Of a stretch of DNA of 64,000 nt, positions 8,758 to 17,600 are shown piece after piece (the stretch's first letter is position 1; each line of letters opens with the position of its first letter). Made by a program: the position numbers and the translations under genes. The notes beneath the pieces were generated by a model that had not been told where the DNA came from, did no database searches, and saw only the letters and a program-made list of their open reading frames with translations. The DNA lies in contig DHSR01000057.1 in the NCBI GenBank assembly GCA_002410555.1, positions 53,239-117,238 on the forward strand, read 5' to 3'. Source of the stretch: Bacteroidales bacterium UBA5281 (GTDB lineage: Bacteria; Bacteroidota; Bacteroidia; Bacteroidales; Lentimicrobiaceae).

Positions 8758-10227
8758 ATGCTTATTGAACTCAAACAAAATAGTTTCCGTTTTACCGCTG
8801 ATCCAACGCTGGTAATTCCGCTGTTCCGTAACTTGTCCGATGAGGAAAATCTAAGGATAATAAAGGGGATTCTGGAATTATCGGACAAAGAAGTGGATGA
8901 AGTTCTGGCGGTGGTAGTCCGCTCTTTGCCCGGACGTTATCGAAATATTACCAGCTTGTTTGAAAAACATTTCGAGCAAGTTAATCCATTTATAAAACAG
9001 GCCGGAAGTGATCCGGAATCTTTGAGCGATTCACGCAAAAGTTTGCTCGGAGCAGCTTTTACTTTTGACTTCCCCGTAGAAGCTGCAGGGTTGTTCAGCC
9101 CATCAGTGGCGTTTCATCCCGATCAAACGGAATTAAATTCTGGCGAAAAACGATTGATTTTCGTACTTCGGGCTATAGGCCCGGGTCATAAGTCTTCATT
9201 GGTTTTTCGAAGTGGAGTAATCGACCGGAACAACCAGTTCACGCCTGAACCTTCAGGTAAATTATTATCGGCCGGCGAAGTTGTTTTCCCTGAATCATAT
9301 AGCAAAGAGCGGTTTGTAAAAAAATTGCATTGCCTCAACGGAAAATATGAAGACCGGTTTTACGACCGGTTATTTACCCGCTTACAGGATACTTTCACGG
9401 CCAGTCAGCTTAAGTCCGAATTAGAAGCTCTGGTGGAAGCTCACCAAATTCCAGAAAGCTTTTTTATTGAAGTAGAGCAGGCCTTAGAAACCAGCTTCGA
9501 GCTTGATTTTTCGATAGATGCCGGATTGAGTGAAAAAATAATTTATCCTTTTTCTGAAAAGGAAAAAAAAGGCTATAAAAGTCCGGTATTGGTTAAATTT
9601 GACACTCCGCAAAACGACCCATGTTATATGGGCACCTGTATTGCTGACAGCGGGAGTGGGTTGCGCTATAAGCTCTTTACCACCAGCGATTTTTATCATT
9701 TCGAGTTTTCTAACTTATTCCTGGATGATGAGCAGCTCAGCCATCCTGCATTGTTTCCCGTAAAATTTAACGGCAAATACGCTTTGCTTGCCAGCAAACG
9801 CAATGGAATTTATCTGGCATTTTCTTCCGACCTGAATCATTGGGGAGATTTTGTCTGCATTTATGAAGCACATCATGCCTGGGAGCTGGTAAAATTAACG
9901 CATAGCGGAGCTCCTTTACATACACCCCAGGGCTGGCTGATAATTACTCAGGGTACAGGCCCCGGAGGAAAAACAACGCTGTCTGCTTTGCTATTCGACA
10001 AAGATAACCCGGCTAAAATGGTGGCAGCACTCAATGAGCCGTTGTTAACTTCCACATACGGGGACGGTTTACTACAGTTTGGTCAGGTAAGCGGGGGGGC
10101 AATACTTCATAACGAGACACTTATTGTACCTTTCAGCATCACTCGTTTCAATTCTACCTATGCTGAAATTTCATTAGAAGTTTTGATGAAACATATGGTG
10201 GCTGTTCCCGATTTGAAACGCAGATAA
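8758..10227 (+). CDS. GH130 paralogue lacking the catalytic aspartate
   Basis: A 489-residue protein that aligns end to end with the preceding GH130 protein, including the N-terminal helical extension (ESLS near residue 90, PDQTEL, EPSGKLL) and the C-terminal blade (HSGAPLHTPQGWLIIT). At the active site it differs: GIEDAR of the first copy is GYKSPV here (residues 272-277), so the catalytic Asp is Ser275 and the preceding Glu is Lys274. TAFDG is IADSG. The reading frame is intact, so it is not an ordinary pseudogene. It is more likely a non-catalytic subunit, regulator or binding protein than an active enzyme. The gene lies 127 bases after its paralogue on the same strand. Confidence 0.82.
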   Translation: MLIELKQNSFRFTADPTLVIPLFRNLSDEENLRIIKGILELSDKEVDEVLAVVVRSLPGRYRNITSLFEKHFEQVNPFIKQAGSDPESLSDSRKSLLGAAFTFDFPVEAAGLFSPSVAFHPDQTELNSGEKRLIFVLRAIGPGHKSSLVFRSGVIDRNNQFTPEPSGKLLSAGEVVFPESYSKERFVKKLHCLNGKYEDRFYDRLFTRLQDTFTASQLKSELEALVEAHQIPESFFIEVEQALETSFELDFSIDAGLSEKIIYPFSEKEKKGYKSPVLVKFDTPQNDPCYMGTCIADSGSGLRYKLFTTSDFYHFEFSNLFLDDEQLSHPALFPVKFNGKYALLASKRNGIYLAFSSDLNHWGDFVCIYEAHHAWELVKLTHSGAPLHTPQGWLIITQGTGPGGKTTLSALLFDKDNPAKMVAALNEPLLTSTYGDGLLQFGQVSGGAILHNETLIVPFSITRFNSTYAEISLEVLMKHMVAVPDLKRR

Positions 10228-10571
10228 AAGGGCTTTCAATTGTATATAAAAGCATAATATTGAACATTTTGCGTTGCCGGGTGTTATCAGGATGATATCT
10301 GGCAACCACAATAGCCACTTGTTAGTTGTTCGTCGGAACAAGGTGGGGGGAAGGCGATTTGCCTTTAATTTTTGACCTTGAAAATAGTACCTGTTAGTTA
10401 CCACAATTTTTCATAAGATATTATTTTAGCATCGTATCATTAGCGTTCTTTTAAATTGATGAATGTGGTATAATTTTCGCTACAGGCTTTATTTACATTG
10501 TTATGTTTCATTTCTCGAACGATGGATGACAAATCACAAATGTTAAATCAATTCACTAATTTTTAAAGTGT
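10228..10571. other. Gap of 344 bases with one hairpin
   Basis: Between the second GH130 gene and the GT4 gene. A stem (GTTGCC at 10273-10278 with GGCAAC at 10301-10306) can form, but no T-run follows, so it is not a standard intrinsic terminator. No clear -7 box or gene is seen. Confidence 0.4.
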
Positions 10572-12929
10572 ATGAAAGCAAAACCATATGAATCAAATAG
10601 GCCTTTAAAAACAAAAAAAGCAGTTGGCGCTCCTGTCGCTGAACCTGTTAAATATCCTTCCGGCAAGCCGCAGGCCGGTAAAATTGGCCCCAAAGCCACT
10701 GTTAATCCCGGAGAAGAGGTGCTTTTTATAACATCTTATCCACCGCGCGAATGCGGCATTGCCACCTATTCACAGGATATGATAGAGGCCCTTGTGGGTA
10801 AGTTCAGCCATACTTTTAATATAACGGTATGTGCCCTGGAATCAGATGAAAAAACTTTTGATTATCCCGGTGAAGTAAAATATACACTAAAGACATCTGA
10901 GGATGCTGATTATATCAGAATCGCTGAAGCCATTAATAATGACAGTGCAGTGAGTCTGGTATTTTTCCAGCATGAATTTGGCTTTTTTGAGGGGCATGAA
11001 ACAGCCTTTCTACAACTGATCGAAAACCTGAAGAAGCCCGTAAGTGTTGCCTTCCATACTGTACTACCCAATCCGGGTGAATATCATCTTAATATGGTTC
11101 AAAAGATAGCTGCCAGTGCTCAATCTATTGTGGTTATGACACAAAGCTCTGCTAAGCTACTCATTGAATCGTACAATGTGGATGCGTCAAAAATTGTAGA
11201 AATTCCCCATGGAACTCACCTTGTACCTCATATTAAACGCAGGATTTTAAAGGCAAAATATAAACTGCATGGCCGGAAAGTGATTTCAACTTTTGGACTT
11301 CTGAGTTCGGGCAAAGGAATTGAAACAACCATTGAAGCTTTGGTTGATGTGGTAAAACAAATTCCTGAAGTAATGTTCCTGGTATTGGGCAAAACCCATC
11401 CCGAAGTCGTAAAAAAGGAAGGAGAAAAATACAGGGAATCATTACAGGAGATGGTAAACAAATATGGACTCAAAGATAATGTGAGGTTTGTAAACCGCTA
11501 TCTCTCTCTATCAGATTTGCTGGAATATCTTCAGCTTACAGATATCTATCTGTTTACCAGTCTCGATCCAAATCAGGCGGTAAGTGGCACCTTTGTATAT
11601 GCCATGAGCTGTGCCTGTCCCATCATTTCAACCCCCATTCCGCATGCTGTAGAATTACTTGATGAAAAAACCGGACGCATCATTGGTTTTCATGATCATA
11701 AAAAGCTTGCCTTCTATATCAGCCAACTTTTGCTCAATGAGCCACGCAGGCGCAGCATGAGCATCAATACGCTTCACAAGTCTGTGGCTACTGCCTGGGA
11801 AAACTCAGCGGTAAAACATGCCCTTATGTTTCACGATATATTGGGTGATAAGGTGAAGATGCATTACGACCTGCCTCCCATCAAATTGGATCACCTGAAA
11901 AAGATGACAACTGAGACGGGAATTATTCAATTTTCCAAACTGAACCATCCTGATATCAAAAGTGGATACACACTGGATGACAATGTACGGGCAATGGTGG
12001 CAGCAGGTATGCACTATGAATTGCATGCAGAGGATGAAGTGCTGAATCTCATAGATAAGTATCTGGCCTTTATTGAATTCTGTCAACAGCCAACAGGTGA
12101 TTTTCTGAATTATGTGGATAAAGAGCTGCAATTTACGGCACAAAACAACGAAGTAAACCTTGAAGATTCTAATGGCCGGGCTATATGGTCGCTTGGTTAT
12201 TTGATTTCTCTTTCGAAAATTCTGCCCGAAGATATAGTTGAAAGGGCAGATGCCGTCATTCAACGTGCAATGGTGCCTATGGCCTCAATGTATTCTCCAC
12301 GGGCAATGGCTTTTGCCATAAAAGGCTTATACTATTATTTGACCTCACGCAAGTCACCTGGCGCACGTGGAATGATACAAACTATGGCAAAACGCCTGGC
12401 CGACCTCTATCAATCCGAAGCTTCCGGAAGCTGGAAATGGTTTGAAGGATATATGACTTATGCCAATAGCATACTCCCTGAAGCCATGATGTATGCATCA
12501 CAGCTTACCGATAATGCGGAATACAGGAGTATTGCCATTGAATCTTTTGATTTTTTATTGAAGAAAATATTTAATGAACGGGGAATTGAAGTGATCTCTA
12601 ACCGCGATTGGCTCACCAGGGGAAAAGTGCCCGCCAAATACGGTGAACAACCCATTGACGTGGCTTATACCATCATAACTCTGGCCTACTTTTATGATGT
12701 GACTCAAAACGAAGAATATTTTGAGAAGATGGTTACTGCTTTCAACTGGTTTTTAGGTTATAACCGCCTGGAGCACATTATTTATAATCCCAGAACAGGA
12801 GGTTGTTATGACGGACTTGAAGAAACTCACGTTAACCTGAATCAGGGTGCAGAATCATTGGTTAGTTATCTTATGGCGCGCATGCTGATGGAAAAATATC
12901 AGGATCAGATTTTTACTGAAGAGGATTGA
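10572..12929 (+). CDS. GT4 glycosyltransferase with C-terminal helical domain
   Basis: A 785-residue protein. After a basic, low-complexity N-terminal 45 residues, a GT-B glycosyltransferase of the GT4/GT1 type runs to about residue 420: PPRECGIATYSQDM in the first Rossmann domain, HGTH, TFGLLSSGKGIETTIEAL at the donor-domain entry, and a C-terminal acidic region after SGTFVYAMSCACP. Residues from about 450 to 775 form a separate all-helical domain (DDNVRAMVAAG, DSNGRAIWSLGYL, NPRTGGCYDG) that resembles a six-hairpin glycosidase-like toroid. The fusion suggests a sugar transferase with a built-in carbohydrate-binding or trimming module. The tandem GH130 genes upstream point to a mannoside product. 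Donor and acceptor are unknown. Confidence 0.8.
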   Translation: MKAKPYESNRPLKTKKAVGAPVAEPVKYPSGKPQAGKIGPKATVNPGEEVLFITSYPPRECGIATYSQDMIEALVGKFSHTFNITVCALESDEKTFDYPGEVKYTLKTSEDADYIRIAEAINNDSAVSLVFFQHEFGFFEGHETAFLQLIENLKKPVSVAFHTVLPNPGEYHLNMVQKIAASAQSIVVMTQSSAKLLIESYNVDASKIVEIPHGTHLVPHIKRRILKAKYKLHGRKVISTFGLLSSGKGIETTIEALVDVVKQIPEVMFLVLGKTHPEVVKKEGEKYRESLQEMVNKYGLKDNVRFVNRYLSLSDLLEYLQLTDIYLFTSLDPNQAVSGTFVYAMSCACPIISTPIPHAVELLDEKTGRIIGFHDHKKLAFYISQLLLNEPRRRSMSINTLHKSVATAWENSAVKHALMFHDILGDKVKMHYDLPPIKLDHLKKMTTETGIIQFSKLNHPDIKSGYTLDDNVRAMVAAGMHYELHAEDEVLNLIDKYLAFIEFCQQPTGDFLNYVDKELQFTAQNNEVNLEDSNGRAIWSLGYLISLSKILPEDIVERADAVIQRAMVPMASMYSPRAMAFAIKGLYYYLTSRKSPGARGMIQTMAKRLADLYQSEASGSWKWFEGYMTYANSILPEAMMYASQLTDNAEYRSIAIESFDFLLKKIFNERGIEVISNRDWLTRGKVPAKYGEQPIDVAYTIITLAYFYDVTQNEEYFEKMVTAFNWFLGYNRLEHIIYNPRTGGCYDGLEETHVNLNQGAESLVSYLMARMLMEKYQDQIFTEED

Positions 12930-12952
12930 TGCTTGTCTGTAAATGAAGTTTG

Positions 12953-13005
12953 TCACCGTTTAAAATGCTGATATATATCGGCATTTTTAAACGGTGATGC
13001 TTTTT
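12953..13005 (+). terminator. Long intrinsic terminator after the GT4 gene
   Basis: A near-perfect stem runs from TCACCGTTTAAAATGC (starting at 12953) to GCATTTTTAAACGGTGA (ending at 12997), with a small AT-rich apex, followed by TTTTT at 13001-13005. Confidence 0.75.
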
Positions 13006-13010
13006 ATATG

Positions 13011-13018
13011 TATATTTG
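13011..13018 (+). promoter_or_regulatory. Putative -7 box for the ferritin-like gene
   Basis: TATATTTG matches TAnnTTTG and lies 33 bases before the ATG at 13052, directly after the upstream terminator. The -33 element is weak. Confidence 0.5.
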
Positions 13019-13051
13019 TAGCAAGTAAGCCAATAATTAAAACTACATATT

Positions 13052-13549
13052 ATGGAAAAAGATCAATCAAATGAAATTCTGAAAAGTGCCATATTGATGG
13101 AAAAGCGGGGTAAAGCTTTCTATGAAACCGTAGCAGCTCAAACCCAGCACGAAGAGGTGAAAAAGATATTTTCGATGATGGCTGAAGAGGAGCAGGGACA
13201 CATTGACTTTCTCTCCAAACAGTTTTCGAGCTACAACCGGGAAAAAAAGTTTGTTCCTCTTGAGCTTACTACTGAAGCCGGAGTGGCCGATTTAATTCTA
13301 TCGCCCGAAGTAAAGCAGCAAATCTCTGCTGCAGGATATGAGGCTGCGGCCATATCTGCTGCCATTGACATGGAAACCAAGGCCATTGATGTCTACTCCA
13401 GGCGTGCGCTGGAAGCTACAGATCCCAACGAAAAAGAATTGTACCGCTGGCTTGCTGATTGGGAAAAAGGTCATCATAAAATCCTTCATGAGTTAAACGA
13501 GGATTTAAAACAAAGCATCTGGTTCGACAACCATTTCTGGCCTTTCTAA
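13052..13549 (+). CDS. Ferritin-like (rubrerythrin-type) diiron protein
   Basis: A 165-residue, all-helical protein with the diiron pattern of the rubrerythrin erythrin domain: E17 (MEKRGKAFYE), E47-x2-H50 (EEEQGH), E108 (METKAIDVY) and E138-x2-H141 (WEKGHH). The C-terminal rubredoxin domain of classical rubrerythrin is missing. Such proteins are associated with peroxide or iron handling in anaerobes and microaerophiles. It is a single-gene unit bounded by terminators on both sides, with its own -7 box. The C-terminus ends in aromatic residues (WFDNHFWPF). Confidence 0.85.
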   Translation: MEKDQSNEILKSAILMEKRGKAFYETVAAQTQHEEVKKIFSMMAEEEQGHIDFLSKQFSSYNREKKFVPLELTTEAGVADLILSPEVKQQISAAGYEAAAISAAIDMETKAIDVYSRRALEATDPNEKELYRWLADWEKGHHKILHELNEDLKQSIWFDNHFWPF

Positions 13550-13573
13550 TTTCTTAGCATCCACTGATCATTA

Positions 13574-13609
13574 TCCCTCATCATCCAATAAATGTTGAGG
13601 GATTTTTTT
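13574..13609. terminator. Bidirectional intrinsic terminator between convergent genes
   Basis: Stem TCCCTCA (13574-13580) with TGAGGGA (13596-13602), then TTTTTTT (from 13603). It ends the ferritin-like gene and sits just past the stop of the opposite-strand membrane protein gene. Confidence 0.75.
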
Positions 13610-14600
13610 ATGTGGATTTTTTCATATTCAATGCAGTTGATAATCCGCCAGCGAGCAGAAAGGCCCCAACGCTGCCATAGCTTCCCGAGTAGAGTGCACC
13701 TGCGACTACTATTGTGACGAATACTGATTTTTCCAACCACGTGCAACGCACCACTTCTTTTTTTTGGTGTTTCAGCCCCAGGGCCGGAGTAATACCATAA
13801 TGATGCATCAGGTAATTGTCTGAACGCAGGTCAGCATCGGTCTCCGTCCAACCCTGTAAAATTAAGCTGGGCAGGCCAATTTTGAAAAGATATATCCAGC
13901 CACATTGCCTGCTCTGAAGATAATGGCCAAATTCATGTCTGAAGGTGCGCACTCCCTCTGAATTGTTATAAGCAAGAACAATATTATCCGGCAGTTTTTC
14001 ATCGTCAGCTTCTGCAAAAATAAAATTACCCAAAGATATCCCCCGTGCAAAATATAATTTACCGCTTATCATCAGTATATCTTCAAATCGGTCACAATGT
14101 TTGACGGAACCCATTACATTTAGCAGCATTGCGTAGCAGTGCCCCATTAAATTTTGAGGTTGCTGCCAGAATTGTTTGCTTATTACATTTAATATACGCT
14201 GATGAAATGATTTATCCTTTTCGATGTAAAAGCCATTACTCGCTATTTTTATTGATTGTCTCATTAAAAGCCAGTTGCCCGAGACCAAACCCAGTATCAG
14301 TGCAGAAAGCATGCCGATGAGTGTAAAAAACAGCCATATCCCAATAAAGCTTAGGCATAAGCCCGGCAGAACAATGTACATTAAGAGGGTCAACCCGCCC
14401 ACCAAAATACCGGTAAGAAACGGTATAATCAGCCATCTTTCTGCAAACTCAGCCTCTTGTTTGTTTGACCTGCTTCCCGGAAAGGAAAGAATATAAATAA
14501 GCACAAAGCTTATGAGTATTATTTCCCAGGGTGACCGGGCAAACTCAAACCTGAATATATTTATCCATCCGTAGAGTTCAGCATCTGATAAATGCAACAT
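13608..14600 (-). CDS. Membrane protein with HExxH metalloprotease-like motif
   Basis: A 330-residue protein. The N-terminal half has about three membrane segments (residues 25-40, 60-85 and 87-110). Past the middle is RTFRHEFGHYLQS, an HExxH zinc-site motif, followed some 30 residues later by GWTETDAD, which could supply the third zinc ligand. A final hydrophobic stretch lies near the C-terminus. I do not recognise a named peptidase family, so peptidase activity is inferred from the motif only. The ATG is 7 bases after the stop of the alpha-2-macroglobulin gene, so the two are co-transcribed. An alternative is a non-proteolytic metal-binding membrane protein. Confidence 0.65.
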   Translation of the reverse strand: MLHLSDAELYGWINIFRFEFARSPWEIILISFVLIYILSFPGSRSNKQEAEFAERWLIIPFLTGILVGGLTLLMYIVLPGLCLSFIGIWLFFTLIGMLSALILGLVSGNWLLMRQSIKIASNGFYIEKDKSFHQRILNVISKQFWQQPQNLMGHCYAMLLNVMGSVKHCDRFEDILMISGKLYFARGISLGNFIFAEADDEKLPDNIVLAYNNSEGVRTFRHEFGHYLQSRQCGWIYLFKIGLPSLILQGWTETDADLRSDNYLMHHYGITPALGLKHQKKEVVRCTWLEKSVFVTIVVAGALYSGSYGSVGAFLLAGGLSTALNMKKST

Positions 14601-14607
14601 GGCCGAT

Positions 14608-17600
14608 CTATTTTACTTTAAGAGTGGTGTGATCGGCATAGGAATAATAGAATCCATTGTACATTGCTACTGCCCCCACAGATCCCCAGGTAAAATCACC
14701 GGGATTAATCACCCTTACCATATAATAAAATTGGAGTGGTCCGGTATTTTTTATGCTGGCGAAAATATTGATCCGGTCATCTCTGAAATCGAGATGATCA
14801 GGTTGCGCTTGTTCTTTGGCCCAATTTATATCACGCCCGGTAGTCAGGCGGGTATTTTCGGCTTCAAAACAGGCTGGCAGCAAATCGGTAATGATTATAT
14901 TATCCATCAGGCTATTGTCTGTGGTACTAAGGGTAATTTTAACCACAAGCAAGTCATTGGTATGCAGGTTGTTCGTATTTACAGGTTGACCATCGCGGGT
15001 AAGCAACTGACGCCGCACTCTGAGTATTTGATCTTCCTGACGGTTTAAACCTGATATTGGAATGCCTTCCGACTGTATGAGGTAATATAATGATCCCTTT
15101 CCGCTGGCAGTTAATTTCACATCAGAAGACCGGGTGCTGAAATTAGTATCCTTACCTTTATATTCTGCCAGTAGCTTGTTTTGGGCAGTTACCGCTACGG
15201 TGACATTTCCGGGCGTTATTCTGGCCGCCATCTTGCCAAAAGCCAGGAGAGTAAAAACATTTTCCTGAGTTGACATCCATTTGGTACCTCTAACCATTTC
15301 GGACAATTGTTTGGCCAGCAATGGAATTTTTGGGTCATCGGGGCTGGATGAAATGAGGGTATAAAGCGAAATGGCATGATCCCGGATGGGTGAGCTGTAA
15401 CTTCCGCCGGTCATGCGCCGGGATTCACCTTCAGGTTTTGATTCGTAACGTGATATCTGCCGTGCGCTGCCGGCATCTCCTATAAGATAATAAGCAGATG
15501 CAAGCATAAACCGGCTGTCAGCGGTGAGGTCTTCCAGGCGGGCTTTATAATAATTCATGGTGGGAATATGTTGTTTGCCGTTAAGTGCAAGAACATAAAG
15601 TGAATAGAATATTTCGCGTTGTGAAAAAGTTCGTGACCGCCACCTGCCTTCATCCATAAAATAATATGCTGTGGAAGGTTTCTGCTTGATCATGGCAGTG
15701 AGATAGCGGTTTATATTTTCACTTACTGTCGGGTTTGTGGTATAACCAGCCTTGTCGGCTTCATACAGGAAATGTCCCGCGTAAGCAGTATTCCACCAGT
15801 TTACTTCACCTCCCGAAGGCCACATTACCAGGCCGCCATTATATTGCTGTAAAGATGCAATTCTGCGTACAGCTTCCTGCACATTTGTGTTGGGGTCAGG
15901 TTTCAGGGGTGAAGGTTTTTGACTGAGCATTTTTGATAAATCCTCGTAATACAATTGTGGAAAAACTTTTGAAATAACCTGTTCCAGACAGCCATAAGGA
16001 TAGTTTATCAGTTCACTGAGGTTTTGTGCATATTCTCCCATGGGGTTTGAAGTCAGAAGGCCTTCTGTTTCGATGGTTCCCGGCATAAGTTCCGAAGCGC
16101 TGCTAAAGGTAACTTGTTCATTGTCACGGATAATGCCACCTTTGGTTACCATCTGGGGCAAATTGGCGGGTCTTACCGGCACATCCGCTGTCCAGGTGTA
16201 TTTTTCATTGCCTGAGGTAGCCTGCAGGGAGAGCTTAGCCATTCCGGTTTGTTTGCCTGCCTTTAATTCAAAGGGAAGTTGAAGTTCTTTCCCGGCAGGC
16301 AGTCTTATTGAACCACTTGTCGGCTGGGTGGTCGTAAGTGATCCGCTGACAATGGATTTGACTTCAGCAGTGATCTCTTGTTTGGTGGTATTTGTAAAAG
16401 TGGCCATTACCTTAACTTTGTCACCCGGAGACAAAAACCGGGGAAGGGAAGTGCTGATCACTACGGGGTCCGCAATGGTCATATTCTTAGAGGCTCCTCC
16501 ATATCTATTTTTATTATAGGAAACTGCCATTATACGAGCTTTACCCGAAAATTCAGGAATCCGCACTGTGTATCTTACTACTCCTGCAGCATCGGCTTTC
16601 AGGGGCCCGCTCCAGAAAGAGAGTAATTTTATCCTCTTGCCTGCCAAAGGATTCAACCGTTTGCCCAGATCAAATCCGCGGTCACCTCCTGTGGAAGAGG
16701 GTGTTCCCAGTTCAGGAAAAAGTGCATCAAACAGATCGAAAGCCTCTACTTCGAGTGCTCTTTTTCGGAAGAACCATTCGTAGGGATCAGGGCTGTTGTA
16801 TCCTTTTACCTGTAAAATGCCTTCATCTACCACAGCAATGGTTACTTCGGCTCCCGGTTCAGTCTTTACGGTTATGGTTTGAGCAACTTTTGAACGCGAT
16901 TCAGAAGAGGCCGTTATGCTCAAGGGCATCTTCCTGCCGGGATCATTAAAGCCTATGTTGGCATAACCATGGGCTACTGTAAGCGGGAGGGAGGTGTTGT
17001 GGATGTTCCGGATAAGCGTAGCGCTAACATAAATGTTAGGAAGATATTCTTCCTTAATTTTTAGGTTAAGGGTGGCACCGGCACTGCCGGCCTGCATGGT
17101 AAAATGTTCCAATACTTTATCCCGTTCAAGGGTTACAAGCAACTCGCCTTCAAAAGGTGTTTTAAACAGAATTCTTGCCGTTTCGCCTGGTGTATACTGG
17201 CTTTTGTCCATTTCAATGCCTATTTCACCTTCGCGGTTTATATTGTAAGATGCCATTGAACCACTTTCGCCATAGTAGGCATAAAAGTTTTGTTTTACAT
17301 AATTTTTACTGTCGATCAGGCTCACCCTGATTTCAAAATTGCCATCATGCGGCGGCGTGTAATCCAGAGCAAATCCATTGGCTTTAATGGTAACCGCTCT
17401 GGAAAATACAGAAGTTTCCTTCCTTTGGGATACATATTGAATTTGACCATATTTTTTCTCCATTACTGTTTGATACTGGATTCTTACCACTTCCAGTTTT
17501 ACCCTGGTTTCCACTGCCTTTCCTGCATTGCTGAGTGAAACCAACTGAATGCCAATGGGCCTGCGCTGGCTAAGCCAGGTAGGGATTTGCTTTATACCAA

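Noticed and set aside
14599..15048. A 149-codon frame antisense to the alpha-2-macroglobulin gene
   Set aside because: Shadow of the A2M coding sequence.
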